The notes under the pieces are model-generated. The model was not told the origin of the DNA. It searched no databases and saw nothing but the letters and a program-made list of their open reading frames with translations. From assembly GCF_040892595.1 (NCBI RefSeq), contig NZ_JBFRYB010000001.1, positions 2,356,001 through 2,420,000 of the forward strand: DNA of 64,000 bases, given 5' to 3'. This DNA is from Zhongshania sp. R06B22 (GTDB lineage: Bacteria; Pseudomonadota; Gammaproteobacteria; Pseudomonadales; Spongiibacteraceae). Below, in pieces: positions 53,206 to 62,284 of the stretch; the stretch's first letter is position 1, and every line of letters starts with the position of its first letter. The position numbers were made by a program, and so were the translations under genes.

Positions 53206-55412
53206 CACTGGGCTCCTTCCGCTACGGCAAAGGCGCCCGGATTGGCTATAAATTCCCGGTACCACTCTAGGCACGTTTTTTCGCAATCGGCGGGCTGCCG
53301 GTCATTCGGGTAGAGCTCGTTCTGATCGTCCTCGCCGGTGGCAGAGATGCCGACCTTTTCCGCCTCGTACATGAAAATGGGGTAGTCGAGGCGCTTCTTA
53401 AGCAGCTGTCGCGCCTCAGCAGTTTGCCTGACTTCCATTTCCTTCAAATAGCCCTTGAGCTCCATTTGCAGGCCTTTCCGTTGCTCGGTGTCCTTAGCTT
53501 GCTTGGCCGCCTCGATTTCGCTTTCCAGCCGCTCCCGCTCCGTTTTGATCTCATCGGCGTAATGAGCCTTAATTTCCGACTCAGCGGCGGCGTAGACCTC
53601 GTCAAACTGTTGCTGCTCTTCTTCAGTAAATTTCTGCAAAAAGAGCAACGAGCATTTCACGCTGGCCCCAGAGCTTACAAAGGTCTCCTGTGGCAGGCTG
53701 ACCACTGCGCGAAGAAAGGCTCTGGCTTCGGTAAACTCGCGCACGTAGGCAAGGGAAGGATTATTGAAAATGCCTTCTGGCAGCACGATCCCGAGGCGAC
53801 CGCCGGGCATCAGAAGGTCGAGGCAGCGCTCTATGAAGAGCACCTCGGTCTTGATCTTAGCCTTCTTGCTTCTGGGCAGATCAAACAGGCTAGCGATGGG
53901 GTTGTTGAGCGCAGCCTTCACCCGGTTTTGTGCCTCACGATATAGCGCCCCGTGCTCGAGCAAATAGCGCTTTTCTGCATCCGGATCAACCTTGATATCT
54001 ACCTCAAGGACCTTGTCTGTGGGCTCGACATTGGCGCCGAAAGGAGGGTTTGTGAGGATTATATTGAAACGACCTTCGAAGATACCGTTAACATTCAAAA
54101 AGCCGTCATGGTGATGAACCCCCCCGTGACCGTCACCGTGCATAATCATGTTCATCTTGCTGGTCCGAGCCATCCGGTCATTGGCATCAGTGCCGTAGAT
54201 GCAGCGGTTGGAGAGTTTCCAAAGACGCGAACCTTCGCTCTTCTGATCAATTAGCGCCTGAACCTCAGTGAATTTATCTTGGAGCTTTTTGGCCCGCTGC
54301 TCTTCGGTGAGAGATTTGACCTTTTCGACATCGGCCTTGAAAGCGTTGTACTCGCGGTCGGCGTCGGCGAGGATCTTTTCCCGCACAATTTCGAACACTC
54401 GAATCAGAAAACCGCCTGAGCCGCTGGCCGGGTCGCAGACAATCTCTCCTTCTTTAGGATCGATCATGTGCACCATGAATTCGACAATAGTGCGAGGGGT
54501 AAAGAACTGACCAATCTCGCCACGAAAGGTACGGCCGAGAAAACGTTCAAAAGCGACGCCCTTCACGTCCTCATTGGTGTCTGAGAGGTTGTATTTCTCC
54601 AACTCTGTGACAATCGCTTCGCCGGTGGCAGGCTTCAAGTTAATGCGCTCATCTTTCTCGAAAATTTTGTCCGCGATGTAAGCCAACTTCGTTTGCTGAA
54701 AAAGGCTGTCGAGCGGATTTTCTGCAATCTGGCTTTTCAACACATCAACGGTGAACAAATTTGTCCTGCTGCGTCGAGTGAGTAACGAGCGTTCTACATA
54801 TACTTTTATGAAGAGTACCTTGGCAATCTCATCAAAGGCTGCTGCGGGATCTTTCTTTTCCCGATTGCGGATAATATTGTGGCACTTGTGCAGCAAGTCG
54901 GCGAATTCCTTTTCCTTAAAGGCACGAAGTTTGGATAACAGCTCCTCGATATCCTTTTCAGAAGCGTCGCCGTGGGGAATGTTCTCGATCTCTTCCGTAT
55001 AGCCCGGCACCTTGTCCTTTTTAACTCGCCAGTATTTAGTCTCCCTTGAGTTGTGAGTAACAAAAAAGGGAGCTCCACAGATACGGGCGTAATTTTCACC
55101 CTGATCATAGTCATGTGGTTTGATCGTGACATTATCGGATTTGCATTCTACGATGATGAACGGCGCGTTATCGTCCGCTTTATCTTTAGCGGTGCGCCAG
55201 ATTGCAAAATCGGCACGAGCGGAAGCCGAACCCCGGCCCGTCAAGTCTATCTCCTCAGCGATCTGATCGAGAGTAAATCCGTATTCATTGATCAGCACAA
55301 GCAAGTATTTCTGGCGAACTGTTTCTTCTGGCGTTTCCGCGAGCCATTTGCTGCGCACGGGGCTCCAGATTTTTCGCTTCTTCGTGTCCCTTTTTACTTT
55401 TAGTTCCGCCAC
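53205..55412 (-). CDS. Fused PD-(D/E)XK nuclease-N6-adenine DNA methyltransferase
   Basis: GTG 55412 (MAELKVKRDTKKRK, AGGA ten bases upstream) is preferred over a TTG two codons earlier; 735 aa. The N-terminal ~130 residues resemble the HsdR N-terminal nuclease domain: EETVRQKYLLVLINEYGF, ARADFAIW (Asp68) and FIIVECKSD (Glu89-x-Lys91). A helical link is followed by an HsdM-type methylase: GQFFTPRTIVEFM, SAM motif I DPASGSGGF (327-335) and catalytic NPPF (455-458). A coiled-coil C-terminus follows. No helicase/translocase region exists here or nearby. The nuclease-methylase plus separate HsdS resembles BcgI-type IIB enzymes. Base composition looks more GC-rich than neighbours. Confidence 0.88.
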   Translation of the reverse strand: MAELKVKRDTKKRKIWSPVRSKWLAETPEETVRQKYLLVLINEYGFTLDQIAEEIDLTGRGSASARADFAIWRTAKDKADDNAPFIIVECKSDNVTIKPHDYDQGENYARICGAPFFVTHNSRETKYWRVKKDKVPGYTEEIENIPHGDASEKDIEELLSKLRAFKEKEFADLLHKCHNIIRNREKKDPAAAFDEIAKVLFIKVYVERSLLTRRSRTNLFTVDVLKSQIAENPLDSLFQQTKLAYIADKIFEKDERINLKPATGEAIVTELEKYNLSDTNEDVKGVAFERFLGRTFRGEIGQFFTPRTIVEFMVHMIDPKEGEIVCDPASGSGGFLIRVFEIVREKILADADREYNAFKADVEKVKSLTEEQRAKKLQDKFTEVQALIDQKSEGSRLWKLSNRCIYGTDANDRMARTSKMNMIMHGDGHGGVHHHDGFLNVNGIFEGRFNIILTNPPFGANVEPTDKVLEVDIKVDPDAEKRYLLEHGALYREAQNRVKAALNNPIASLFDLPRSKKAKIKTEVLFIERCLDLLMPGGRLGIVLPEGIFNNPSLAYVREFTEARAFLRAVVSLPQETFVSSGASVKCSLLFLQKFTEEEQQQFDEVYAAAESEIKAHYADEIKTERERLESEIEAAKQAKDTEQRKGLQMELKGYLKEMEVRQTAEARQLLKKRLDYPIFMYEAEKVGISATGEDDQNELYPNDRQPADCEKTCLEWYREFIANPGAFAVAEGAQ

Positions 55413-55667
55413 AATCAAAATTTCCTACTACTATTTATTTTATTACGATATACGAGCTGCTTGTCGACGAGGTCTTGCCTCTAACGCAAAACTTGGCAAA
55501 GTTGCATCCTAACGAAAAACCACAATATACGCCGTACTTTTTTGAGAAATAAAAACCAGCACGCTGCATCGACTAAAGTTTCTCGCAAAGCGTCTACATA
55601 GCGTCTACACAAAAGTATGAGTAGGACATCCGGGTGGTGTCTCAGGATATAAAATCATCGTAACTAC

Positions 55668-55700
55668 TTGATTTTATTGGTGCCCGGGGCCGGACTTGAA
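55668..55700 (+). repeat. tRNA-Leu 3' end copy (putative att site, right)
   Basis: This segment includes the last 23 nt of tRNA-Leu (minus strand) and 10 bp beyond its CCA. It is matched by the imperfect direct repeat at 49571-49602, bracketing the accessory island. Confidence 0.6.
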
Positions 55701-55764
55701 CCGGCACAACATTGCTGTCGGGAGATTTTAAGTCTCCTGTGTCTACCGATTTCACCACCCGGGC
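55678..55764 (-). tRNA. tRNA-Leu (anticodon TAA)
   Basis: The 87-nt class II tRNA has acceptor GCCCGGG pairing with CCCGGGC, discriminator A and encoded CCA (55680-55678). The anticodon stem GGAGA/TCTCC holds loop CTTAAAA with anticodon TAA (55730-55728), reading UUA/UUG. It has a long variable arm and T arm GCCGG-TTCAAGT-CCGGC. Its 3' end faces the accessory island, the side where integrases insert. Confidence 0.96.
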
Positions 55765-55906
55765 TAAGGGGTTTGGCGTGAGCCAATTGTGATACGCGGG
55801 GTACGATATATACATCGATTCCGCTTTTGCGATAGTGCTAAAAAAGCGTTCGCAGTCTACTTATACTACTTCGAAAAATCAACGGCTTAGAGTAGTTAAT
55901 TACAGT

Positions 55907-58252
55907 TTAACTTGTCGCAGCATACACTCGGACTTTATGAAAACGCCGCCGACGCACTGAAAGCAGCAGCCCAGCGGTTAGCAACAAGACTGCCACTAGG
56001 GGATATTTTAAACCGTACACCAAGGGACTTAGCCCGACTCGGGTCACAAGGCGCAATGATTCTGACCCCGCGATGTGGTCGGCGATGGGCGGTGAGTAAC
56101 GATAATATGCCGCAACAAACTGCCGACCCCATTTATGGGGCAGCAATACGTGATCTCTAAAGTCTCGCAGAACCTTTACGTCCGGCGCTAAATAGCTGCC
56201 GTAGGCCGCTGTGGCGATAAAGCATGCACCGCCACCACCGCCTCCTCCACCCGAGGACGGCGCTGCGGGTGGCGGCGTTACCGGCGGAGGGTTTGAACCT
56301 ACTAAGGATGCTAGGGCACTGGCTGCTGCCTCGGCATTAATCAGGCCACTCCCCGTCACCTCATCGGCACCCACTGTGGCGCGAAAACCTTTTATATCTA
56401 TGGCCGAGGTTTGAGTAGCGCTAATTAATTGCGCGGGCGTGGCACTGGGATACGCTTGTTTTAATAATGCGAATACTGCCGCTGCATTGGGCGCCGCTGC
56501 GGAGGTCCCATAAAAATTCAAAAAGTTATCGGGTTCACCATCTTCAGGGGCGGCGACATTTGAACCAAGTACGGTATTATTATTGCCGTCTATCGCGGTG
56601 AATTGCGGCGCTGATCGCGTTTGCTGTAAATACTCACCATTGCTGTCAAATTGTAAGACTTGCTCACCACCGCGAGAGCTAAAACTTTCGGGGTCAATTT
56701 CTATGCTGTCATAGCCTTCTGGTCTAAATTCAGGAGACTCCCACCAAGCCGCGGCGGCAACCGACGCAATGCCCGCAGCCATTGAGTGCCCCCAAACTGC
56801 TGGGCCATTATAGGGATACTCGACACTAGTGACTCGATCACCGGTAAGCAAAATACGGAACTCTAGCGGCACACCAGCTTGCTGGGGAATATCTTCTTGG
56901 CTACCAGCAAAGTGCTCAACCGCAATGTAAAACGTCTTGGGAGACGAATCAGACGTCAATGTTAAGACTTCTGATGCGTCACCTCTTGGGCTGCCTGTAA
57001 TCCCTTGCTCGTCCGTGCTGCGGGCAAAAAAGCTCCCCGAAGCTGGGTTGAGGGCCATCAAGGACTCCGCCGTCGTAGCGTATAGGTCTAGATCGATTTG
57101 TGCTCCCCTCGCCGCGTTGACAGAGCTAGAGGGCTGATTCCAACTCAGCACCACGAACACGGTTGAGTTTGCGGGAATGGTTAACTCTAGAAAGGGGTCA
57201 CTGCCGTTGGAACTCCAATTATGTAAATCATTTCCCGTTGGAAACGGGCTTACCCCCGGCTCATCAAGCGCGGTAACGGAGTCTTTATATACATAGCGAT
57301 AAGCTTGATCGCCGTCGTTTCCCGCCGCCGATAGATAAGGCTTACCGGCGCTAACGCATTCACTGGCAGCAAGTGCCGGCACGTCATCTTGGTAAACGCT
57401 CTCATTAAGAAAGAGAATATCATCGACCACAATGTCTGCCCTGCCCGACGCGCATAGTTTGCGAATACCATCGGCCATCTCGGCGCGACTCTGCCCAGCA
57501 GCGTGAAAAATCAGTGATGATCCCGGCGCCACATCGTAAATCAGCTCGGCCATGGCGGCGCCTTCGTCGGTGCCGTCAGCAACATCGTCTCTTAATATAG
57601 TGATGGTGTTGGGTAAATCGCCGCCGTCCTGTTGCCGACTACCCTGCAAGGTTCCAGAGGCAAACTTAGCGGGTGTGGTATTACCGTCGCGAACGACTGC
57701 CGTTTGGGCAAAGCTATCAGACATTACCCCAATGGTTTGTCCGCTGCCATTGACACCCAAGGTAGTGGCCGCCACATCAGCGCGCATTGCTTTGGCCGCG
57801 CGACTGGTAACCGAGCCGACTCTGACTAAGGGTGGCAATAAATAGCGTATCTCGCGGATATTAGGATTTTCTGAGAGGGACACTAAATCTGCGCCCCCGC
57901 CGATTAATGCGGTTGCGCGACTGCCGTCGTCAGAGAGGAAGCGCAAGCTAATGCCCTCCTCCGCTAAAAACCGGCTCAAGCCCTCTGCAGTGTGCAAAAA
58001 CAGCTCCACCGGCACGCCAGCGGCAGCATCACGGCCAATTGAACGACTTTGTGCTAGCTCTGCAGTGTCCGCCTTAATCAAACCCTCTCCTTTTTCGATT
58101 AAGGTTTGCAGGCGACTGTCTAATTTAGCGGCGACATTTCCATTTTCTCGGGCAGCTCGCTTTAGATTTGGCTCTGCCATCACTAAATTTGCACTGCAAA
58201 CCATAAGAGATGAACATAAATACACTGCTATCTTATTGTTGAAGCTCATCAA
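55907..58252 (-). CDS. Exported subtilisin-fold (S8-like) protein with CFI-box C-terminal sorting tail
   Basis: The 781-aa protein has a signal peptide ([19 protein letters not shown]). A prodomain-like stretch covers about residues 80-145 ([15 protein letters not shown]). The S8-like domain has the Asp in IGVMSDSF (Asp179) and the Ser in [15 protein letters not shown] (Ser584). Where subtilisins have HGT, it reads [17 protein letters not shown], so the general base His is replaced by acidic residues (Asp229/Glu230). After a Pro/Gly linker the tail carries [12 protein letters not shown] (677-688), [10 protein letters not shown], one membrane helix and an Arg cluster, as in CFI-box-CTERM proteins. 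It overlaps the next upstream gene by 20 bp, implying coupling. Confidence 0.85.
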   Translation of the reverse strand: MMSFNNKIAVYLCSSLMVCSANLVMAEPNLKRAARENGNVAAKLDSRLQTLIEKGEGLIKADTAELAQSRSIGRDAAAGVPVELFLHTAEGLSRFLAEEGISLRFLSDDGSRATALIGGGADLVSLSENPNIREIRYLLPPLVRVGSVTSRAAKAMRADVAATTLGVNGSGQTIGVMSDSFAQTAVVRDGNTTPAKFASGTLQGSRQQDGGDLPNTITILRDDVADGTDEGAAMAELIYDVAPGSSLIFHAAGQSRAEMADGIRKLCASGRADIVVDDILFLNESVYQDDVPALAASECVSAGKPYLSAAGNDGDQAYRYVYKDSVTALDEPGVSPFPTGNDLHNWSSNGSDPFLELTIPANSTVFVVLSWNQPSSSVNAARGAQIDLDLYATTAESLMALNPASGSFFARSTDEQGITGSPRGDASEVLTLTSDSSPKTFYIAVEHFAGSQEDIPQQAGVPLEFRILLTGDRVTSVEYPYNGPAVWGHSMAAGIASVAAAAWWESPEFRPEGYDSIEIDPESFSSRGGEQVLQFDSNGEYLQQTRSAPQFTAIDGNNNTVLGSNVAAPEDGEPDNFLNFYGTSAAAPNAAAVFALLKQAYPSATPAQLISATQTSAIDIKGFRATVGADEVTGSGLINAEAAASALASLVGSNPPPVTPPPAAPSSGGGGGGGGACFIATAAYGSYLAPDVKVLRDFRDHVLLPHKWGRQFVAAYYRYSPPIADHIAGSESLRLVTRVGLSPLVYGLKYPLVAVLLLTAGLLLSVRRRRFHKVRVYAATS

Positions 58253-58715
58253 AAACCTTTAGGGTTAGATCCATCTTTGGCGCTGAGCGACTTACCGACA
58301 CCGCGCTAACACCCTGAATTTTAGATAATCCGGCCAACTGCTCGGCACTCCTTGCCCATACAAATATTCGCTGATTAGCCGCATTTATATAATCTACGGT
58401 ATAGCCCGCTTCAAGGATTTTTTCTACCACGCGATCTGTGGTTTCTTGCCAGTAACGCACATCCAACAAGAGCCCGCTATCACCATCATGGTAATAAACA
58501 CCTGCCTCCAACTCATGCTGCCACCCAGCAGCATCTAAGTTTAAAAACCTATCTAAGGGCGACTGATATAGAGCACGCACAATCATCGCAGACTCTTGAG
58601 CAAGCGATTGGCGGCCGGATTCCTGATTGCTGCAGGCAAATAATAGTCCTCCGAAAGCGACAGCGATCAAGACTAAATCGATCACTGCAGCTAGGTATTT
58701 CCTAAATTGACTCAT
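58233..58715 (-). CDS. Small membrane-anchored partner of the S8-like protein
   Basis: ATG 58715 follows GAGGTGAT; 160 aa. One N-terminal hydrophobic helix ([19 protein letters not shown]) ends in a possible but non-canonical lipobox (LFAC). The periplasmic part ends in [34 protein letters not shown], whose short beta-alpha-beta look recalls protease prodomain/inhibitor-I9-like modules and resembles the prodomain region of the neighbouring protease. No family is recognised. The 20-bp overlap with the protease gene argues for a joint role, perhaps as inhibitor or folding aid. Confidence 0.65.
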   Translation of the reverse strand: MSQFRKYLAAVIDLVLIAVAFGGLLFACSNQESGRQSLAQESAMIVRALYQSPLDRFLNLDAAGWQHELEAGVYYHDGDSGLLLDVRYWQETTDRVVEKILEAGYTVDYINAANQRIFVWARSAEQLAGLSKIQGVSAVSVSRSAPKMDLTLKVFDELQQ

Positions 58716-58727
58716 ATCACCTCGCAA

Positions 58728-59074
58728 GACATGGGCATAACACCACCCATTGCCAGCTTAGCGGCTAATAGACCGGAACAAACTAAGGGATATACCTAGT
58801 GGACTTAAGTAACAACACAGACAGGGGCAGTCGTGTAAAAGCGAGCAAGGCCAAGAAGATAAATGAGAGCATGGGAAATGACGCTTTTGATAACCGGAAA
58901 ATATGCTCTGCGAGGTGCTAATTTGTACCGGTGTCAGAGCAAAAGAAGCGGCAAAACAGCATATCGCATATATAGTTAAGTGATAGCCCTTATTGCTGCT
59001 CGTAAGTGTTAATGGCTTGATACGCAAAATAAGATTTATTCAAAGATCATGGCTTGTTATGTGGGAATCATTAA
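58728..59074. other. Intergenic region between divergent protease and response-regulator genes
   Basis: This 347-bp region should hold both promoters. An 89-codon minus-strand frame at 58758-59027 is Cys/Ser/Leu-rich without family likeness and is not called. No RNA gene or strong hairpin is seen. Confidence 0.45.
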
Positions 59075-59581
59075 ATGACGGCTGAATCGGATACCGACCT
59101 TCTAGAGTTTTTAGATGAACATGAGCAATACGAAGATGACTCCAGCGCGAGCTCAGCGTCTTGGCAAATACTTGTCGTTGATGATGATTTAGATATACAT
59201 CATGTGACTAATCTCATACTAGATAAACAGACTGTACTTGGACGCCCGCTCCACATTGTTCATGCATTTACTGGTGAAGAAGCACGGGAGCTGCTCGCAG
59301 CTAGCCCAGACTTCCCCGTTATACTTCTCGATGTGGTGATGGAAACCGAAGATGCTGGATTAGTACTAGCGTCGTATATTCGAGATACTCAAAAGAACTC
59401 CCGCACACATATCATTTTGCGTTCAGGGCATCCCGTGTCTATTTCAGAGTTAGAAGCAGAGCGGAATTATGGGTGTAATCACTACGAACAAAAAAATAGC
59501 GTCACTGCACAAAGATTAATTATGATGGTAGAACGGGGCTTGAAAGACTACATCAGCAAGTCAAAAACGGGATTAGCTTAA
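59075..59581 (+). CDS. Single-domain response regulator (receiver)
   Basis: The 168-aa protein has an acidic 30-residue leader and one receiver domain: ILVVDDDLDIHHVTN (acidic pair Asp36/37), phosphoacceptor Asp86 in PVILLDVVME, Ser117 in IILRSGHP at the Thr/Ser position, and Lys140 in YEQKN. No output domain follows. The receiver is of the kind found in DUF3369-type regulators (GRPLHIVHAFTGEEA). It precedes the PAS kinase by 66 bp and probably receives phosphate from it, or relays to a regulator elsewhere. Confidence 0.9.
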   Translation: MTAESDTDLLEFLDEHEQYEDDSSASSASWQILVVDDDLDIHHVTNLILDKQTVLGRPLHIVHAFTGEEARELLAASPDFPVILLDVVMETEDAGLVLASYIRDTQKNSRTHIILRSGHPVSISELEAERNYGCNHYEQKNSVTAQRLIMMVERGLKDYISKSKTGLA

Positions 59582-59647
59582 TGAATATAAACGCCACGAC
59601 TATGCCAGCATGCCTCCCAATCACCGCATGAATTAGCCCCTAATTCA

Positions 59648-61276
59648 ATGACTCGTACGGAAGCTGATCATTACTTTTTCTCTGAATTTAACGCCATTCT
59701 TCAGAGTGCTAGCAGCGCTATTGTCAGTGTCGATCTTAGTGGCAACATCCTCCGCTGGAGTATTGGCGCCGAACGTATTTTCGGCTACAACGAAGAGGAA
59801 GCCCTAGGATCAAACTGGGGCCGCCTAGCGCCGGTACATTGCGCAAGTGAACTAAAAAAGTCCCTAGACAAAGTCCTTCGAGGACGAACTGTGCCAGTTA
59901 TGCAGTCACAAAGGCTGCGTAAAGATGGCACCATTATTGACGTTGAGTATTCAATATTTCCTGTTCACTCACATGACGATGGCGTGTTAATTGGCGCGAC
60001 CACCATCACCACAGATATCACCGCCAGAAAAAGTACTGAACAGGCCCTATACATCTCCGCCGGACAAATTCAGACCATTGTTCAAACCGTATTGGATGGC
60101 ATCATAACCATCGATAAGGTCGGCACAATCGAATCTATCAATCCTGCTGCTGAAAATATTTTCCAGTATCGTGCCCACGAACTCATTGGCTGTAATGTAA
60201 AAGTATTAATGCCTGAACCCTATCGCAGCGAGCACGACGGCTACCTGCAACATTTCGCCGATACTGGCGAGGCCAAAGTAATTGGTATCGGTCGCGAAGT
60301 TCTGGGACAAAGGAAAGACGGCAGTGTTTTCCCCATGTCATTAGCTGTTAATCAAATGCTATCCAGCAACAGCGCCGCTTACGTGGGTGTTATTTCCGAC
60401 ATTACCGAGACCAAGGAGCGCGAGAAGCAATTAAAAGAGCAGATCGATAAAACCCAAAGTAGCAATACCGAGCTTGAAAAAGCCATTCAGCAGCTCCGCG
60501 ACACGCAGGAACGACTGGTGCAATCGGAAAAAATGGCGTCCTTGGGGTCGCTTGTCGCTGGTTTAGCTCACGAGATAAACACCCCTATAGGTGTCGGCGT
60601 AACAGCCGCCTCGTATCTATCCAGCAGCACTTCCGAGCTGTCAAAATCGCTGGCAGAAAACACCCTAAAGAGATCCGAATTAAATCAGTTCGTCATTTCC
60701 CTTAATGATACCGCCAACCTGATATCCAAAAACTTGGACCGAGCTGCTACTTTGATCACCAGTTTTAAACATGTGGCTGTAGACCAAACCAATGATGACG
60801 ATCGAGAAATTGATCTACACGATTACTTGCAAGAAATTCTTACCAGTTTTCAGCCCCAACTGAAAAAGCACAGGGTCACGGTGGAGCTAAGCTGCCCTGT
60901 CGGCATAGTCTTCGTCACTAACCCAGGATCCCTGTATCAAGTGCTCAGTAATTTAATGATGAACAGCACCCTACATGGCTACGACGAAGGCGAGCAGGGT
61001 GAGATTTTTATCACTGCAAAAACAATAGACGAGCAAATAGAAATAATCGTCCGCGACACCGGAAAAGGTATACCTGCCGAAAACCTACCAAAATTGTTTG
61101 ACCCATTCTTCACTACCAGTCGACATAAGGGTGGGACTGGCCTAGGCTTACATATAAGTTTTAACCTTGTCACTCAATCACTTGGAGGATTTATTCACGT
61201 AGAGAGTCAGCCCGGTGAAGGCACGCAGTTTGTGATAACTATACCACTATCAAATAATCACTCTGCACCCAAGTAA
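59648..61276 (+). CDS. PAS-PAS sensor histidine kinase with FixL-like haem pocket
   Basis: The 542-aa soluble kinase has PAS1 (about 10-130), PAS2 (about 137-255), a coiled coil (255-297), HisKA with LAHEINTP (His308), and a HATPase with NLMMNSTLHGY (N), DTGKGIP (G1) and GGTGLGLHIS (G2). PAS2 reads MPEPYRSEHDGYL (His196) and IGIGREVLGQRKDGS (Arg216). The 20-residue spacing is identical to the haem-ligand His200 and O2-gating Arg220 of Bradyrhizobium FixL. There is no membrane segment. It lies 36 bp before the hydrogenase small subunit and may share a transcript with it. Confidence 0.9.
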   Translation: MTRTEADHYFFSEFNAILQSASSAIVSVDLSGNILRWSIGAERIFGYNEEEALGSNWGRLAPVHCASELKKSLDKVLRGRTVPVMQSQRLRKDGTIIDVEYSIFPVHSHDDGVLIGATTITTDITARKSTEQALYISAGQIQTIVQTVLDGIITIDKVGTIESINPAAENIFQYRAHELIGCNVKVLMPEPYRSEHDGYLQHFADTGEAKVIGIGREVLGQRKDGSVFPMSLAVNQMLSSNSAAYVGVISDITETKEREKQLKEQIDKTQSSNTELEKAIQQLRDTQERLVQSEKMASLGSLVAGLAHEINTPIGVGVTAASYLSSSTSELSKSLAENTLKRSELNQFVISLNDTANLISKNLDRAATLITSFKHVAVDQTNDDDREIDLHDYLQEILTSFQPQLKKHRVTVELSCPVGIVFVTNPGSLYQVLSNLMMNSTLHGYDEGEQGEIFITAKTIDEQIEIIVRDTGKGIPAENLPKLFDPFFTTSRHKGGTGLGLHISFNLVTQSLGGFIHVESQPGEGTQFVITIPLSNNHSAPK

Positions 61277-61312
61277 ACCTCAAAATAAAAAGTGCAATGA
61301 CTGAGGTAAATA

Positions 61313-62275
61313 ATGGCTAATCTTTTATGGCTGCAAGGCGGGGCCTGTTCCGGCAATACCATGTCGTTTCTCAATGCCGAGGAACCCAGTGTCTGCGACT
61401 TAGTCACTGACTTTGGCATCAATATACTTTGGCATCCGTCGCTTAGTGAAGAAATTGGCTCTGCCGTCACCGACAAAATTAAGGCCTGCATCAATGGCGA
61501 AATTAAACTAGATATTTTTGTGTTTGAAGGCACCGTTATCAATGGCCCTGATGGCAGCGGTGAATGGAATCGCTTTGGCGGTCGCCCGATGAAGGACTGG
61601 GTCAATGATTTAGCTGATGTAGCTAGTTATGTAGTCGCCGTCGGAGACTGTGCAAGCTGGGGCGGCATTCCAGCAACAGCACCAAACCCCACTGACTCGG
61701 AAGGCTTACAGTTCCTTAAAAAACGTCCAGGAGGCGCTCTAGGCACAGATTACCGCAGTAAAGCGGGTCTACCAGTGATCAATATACCCGGCTGCCCTGC
61801 CCACCCTGACTGGATAAGCCAAATTCTGGTGGCCATAGCCACCGGTCGTGCCAGTGAAATCACTCTCGATGATCTTCAGCGGCCGAAAACCTTTTTTACT
61901 AGTTTCACCCAGACCGGATGCACCCGTAATATGCACTTTTCTTACAAAGTGGCGGCCACCGAGTTTGGTCAACGTAAAGGCTGTTTATTTTACGACTTGG
62001 GCTGCCGAGGACCAATGACGCGGTCGTCCTGCAACCGTATTTTGTGGAATCGTCAGGCGTCCAAAACACGGGTTGGTATGCCCTGCTTGGGCTGCACTGA
62101 ACCGGAATTTCCGTTTTTTGATTTAGCGCCGGGAACGGTCTTTAAAAGCCAGACAGTAATGGGTTTCCCCAAGGATTTACCAACGGGCCTCGACAAAGTC
62201 GGTTATATGAAATTGACGGCGGCAGCCAAGCAAGCTGCGCCGCAGTGGGCCGAAGACGATATATTTACTGTATAA
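61313..62275 (+). CDS. hupS: [NiFe]-hydrogenase small subunit, group 2a-like
   Basis: The 320-aa protein starts LLWLQGGACSGNTMSFLNAEEP with no Tat signal, which marks group 2 (cytosolic) enzymes. Cluster-binding Cys are in GACSGN, VGDCASWGG, PGCPAHPDW, QTGCTRNMHF, KGCLFYDLGCRGP, SSCNRILWN and MPCLGCTEPEFPF. The sequence is close, from memory, to cyanobacterial HupS and to the Huc type of mycobacteria, and distinct from HupU/HoxB sensors in its C-terminus. GAGGT lies six bases before the start. It carries three FeS clusters and pairs with the large subunit downstream. Confidence 0.94.
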   Translation: MANLLWLQGGACSGNTMSFLNAEEPSVCDLVTDFGINILWHPSLSEEIGSAVTDKIKACINGEIKLDIFVFEGTVINGPDGSGEWNRFGGRPMKDWVNDLADVASYVVAVGDCASWGGIPATAPNPTDSEGLQFLKKRPGGALGTDYRSKAGLPVINIPGCPAHPDWISQILVAIATGRASEITLDDLQRPKTFFTSFTQTGCTRNMHFSYKVAATEFGQRKGCLFYDLGCRGPMTRSSCNRILWNRQASKTRVGMPCLGCTEPEFPFFDLAPGTVFKSQTVMGFPKDLPTGLDKVGYMKLTAAAKQAAPQWAEDDIFTV

Positions 62276-62284
62276 GGGCAACTC

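Noticed and set aside
53205..55412. Standard Type I restriction system
   Set aside because: No HsdR motor gene is present and the methylase gene itself carries the nuclease-like domain.
58758..59027. 89-codon frame between the protease and response regulator genes
   Set aside because: Cys/Ser/Leu-rich, no convincing start and no recognised domain; treated as intergenic.
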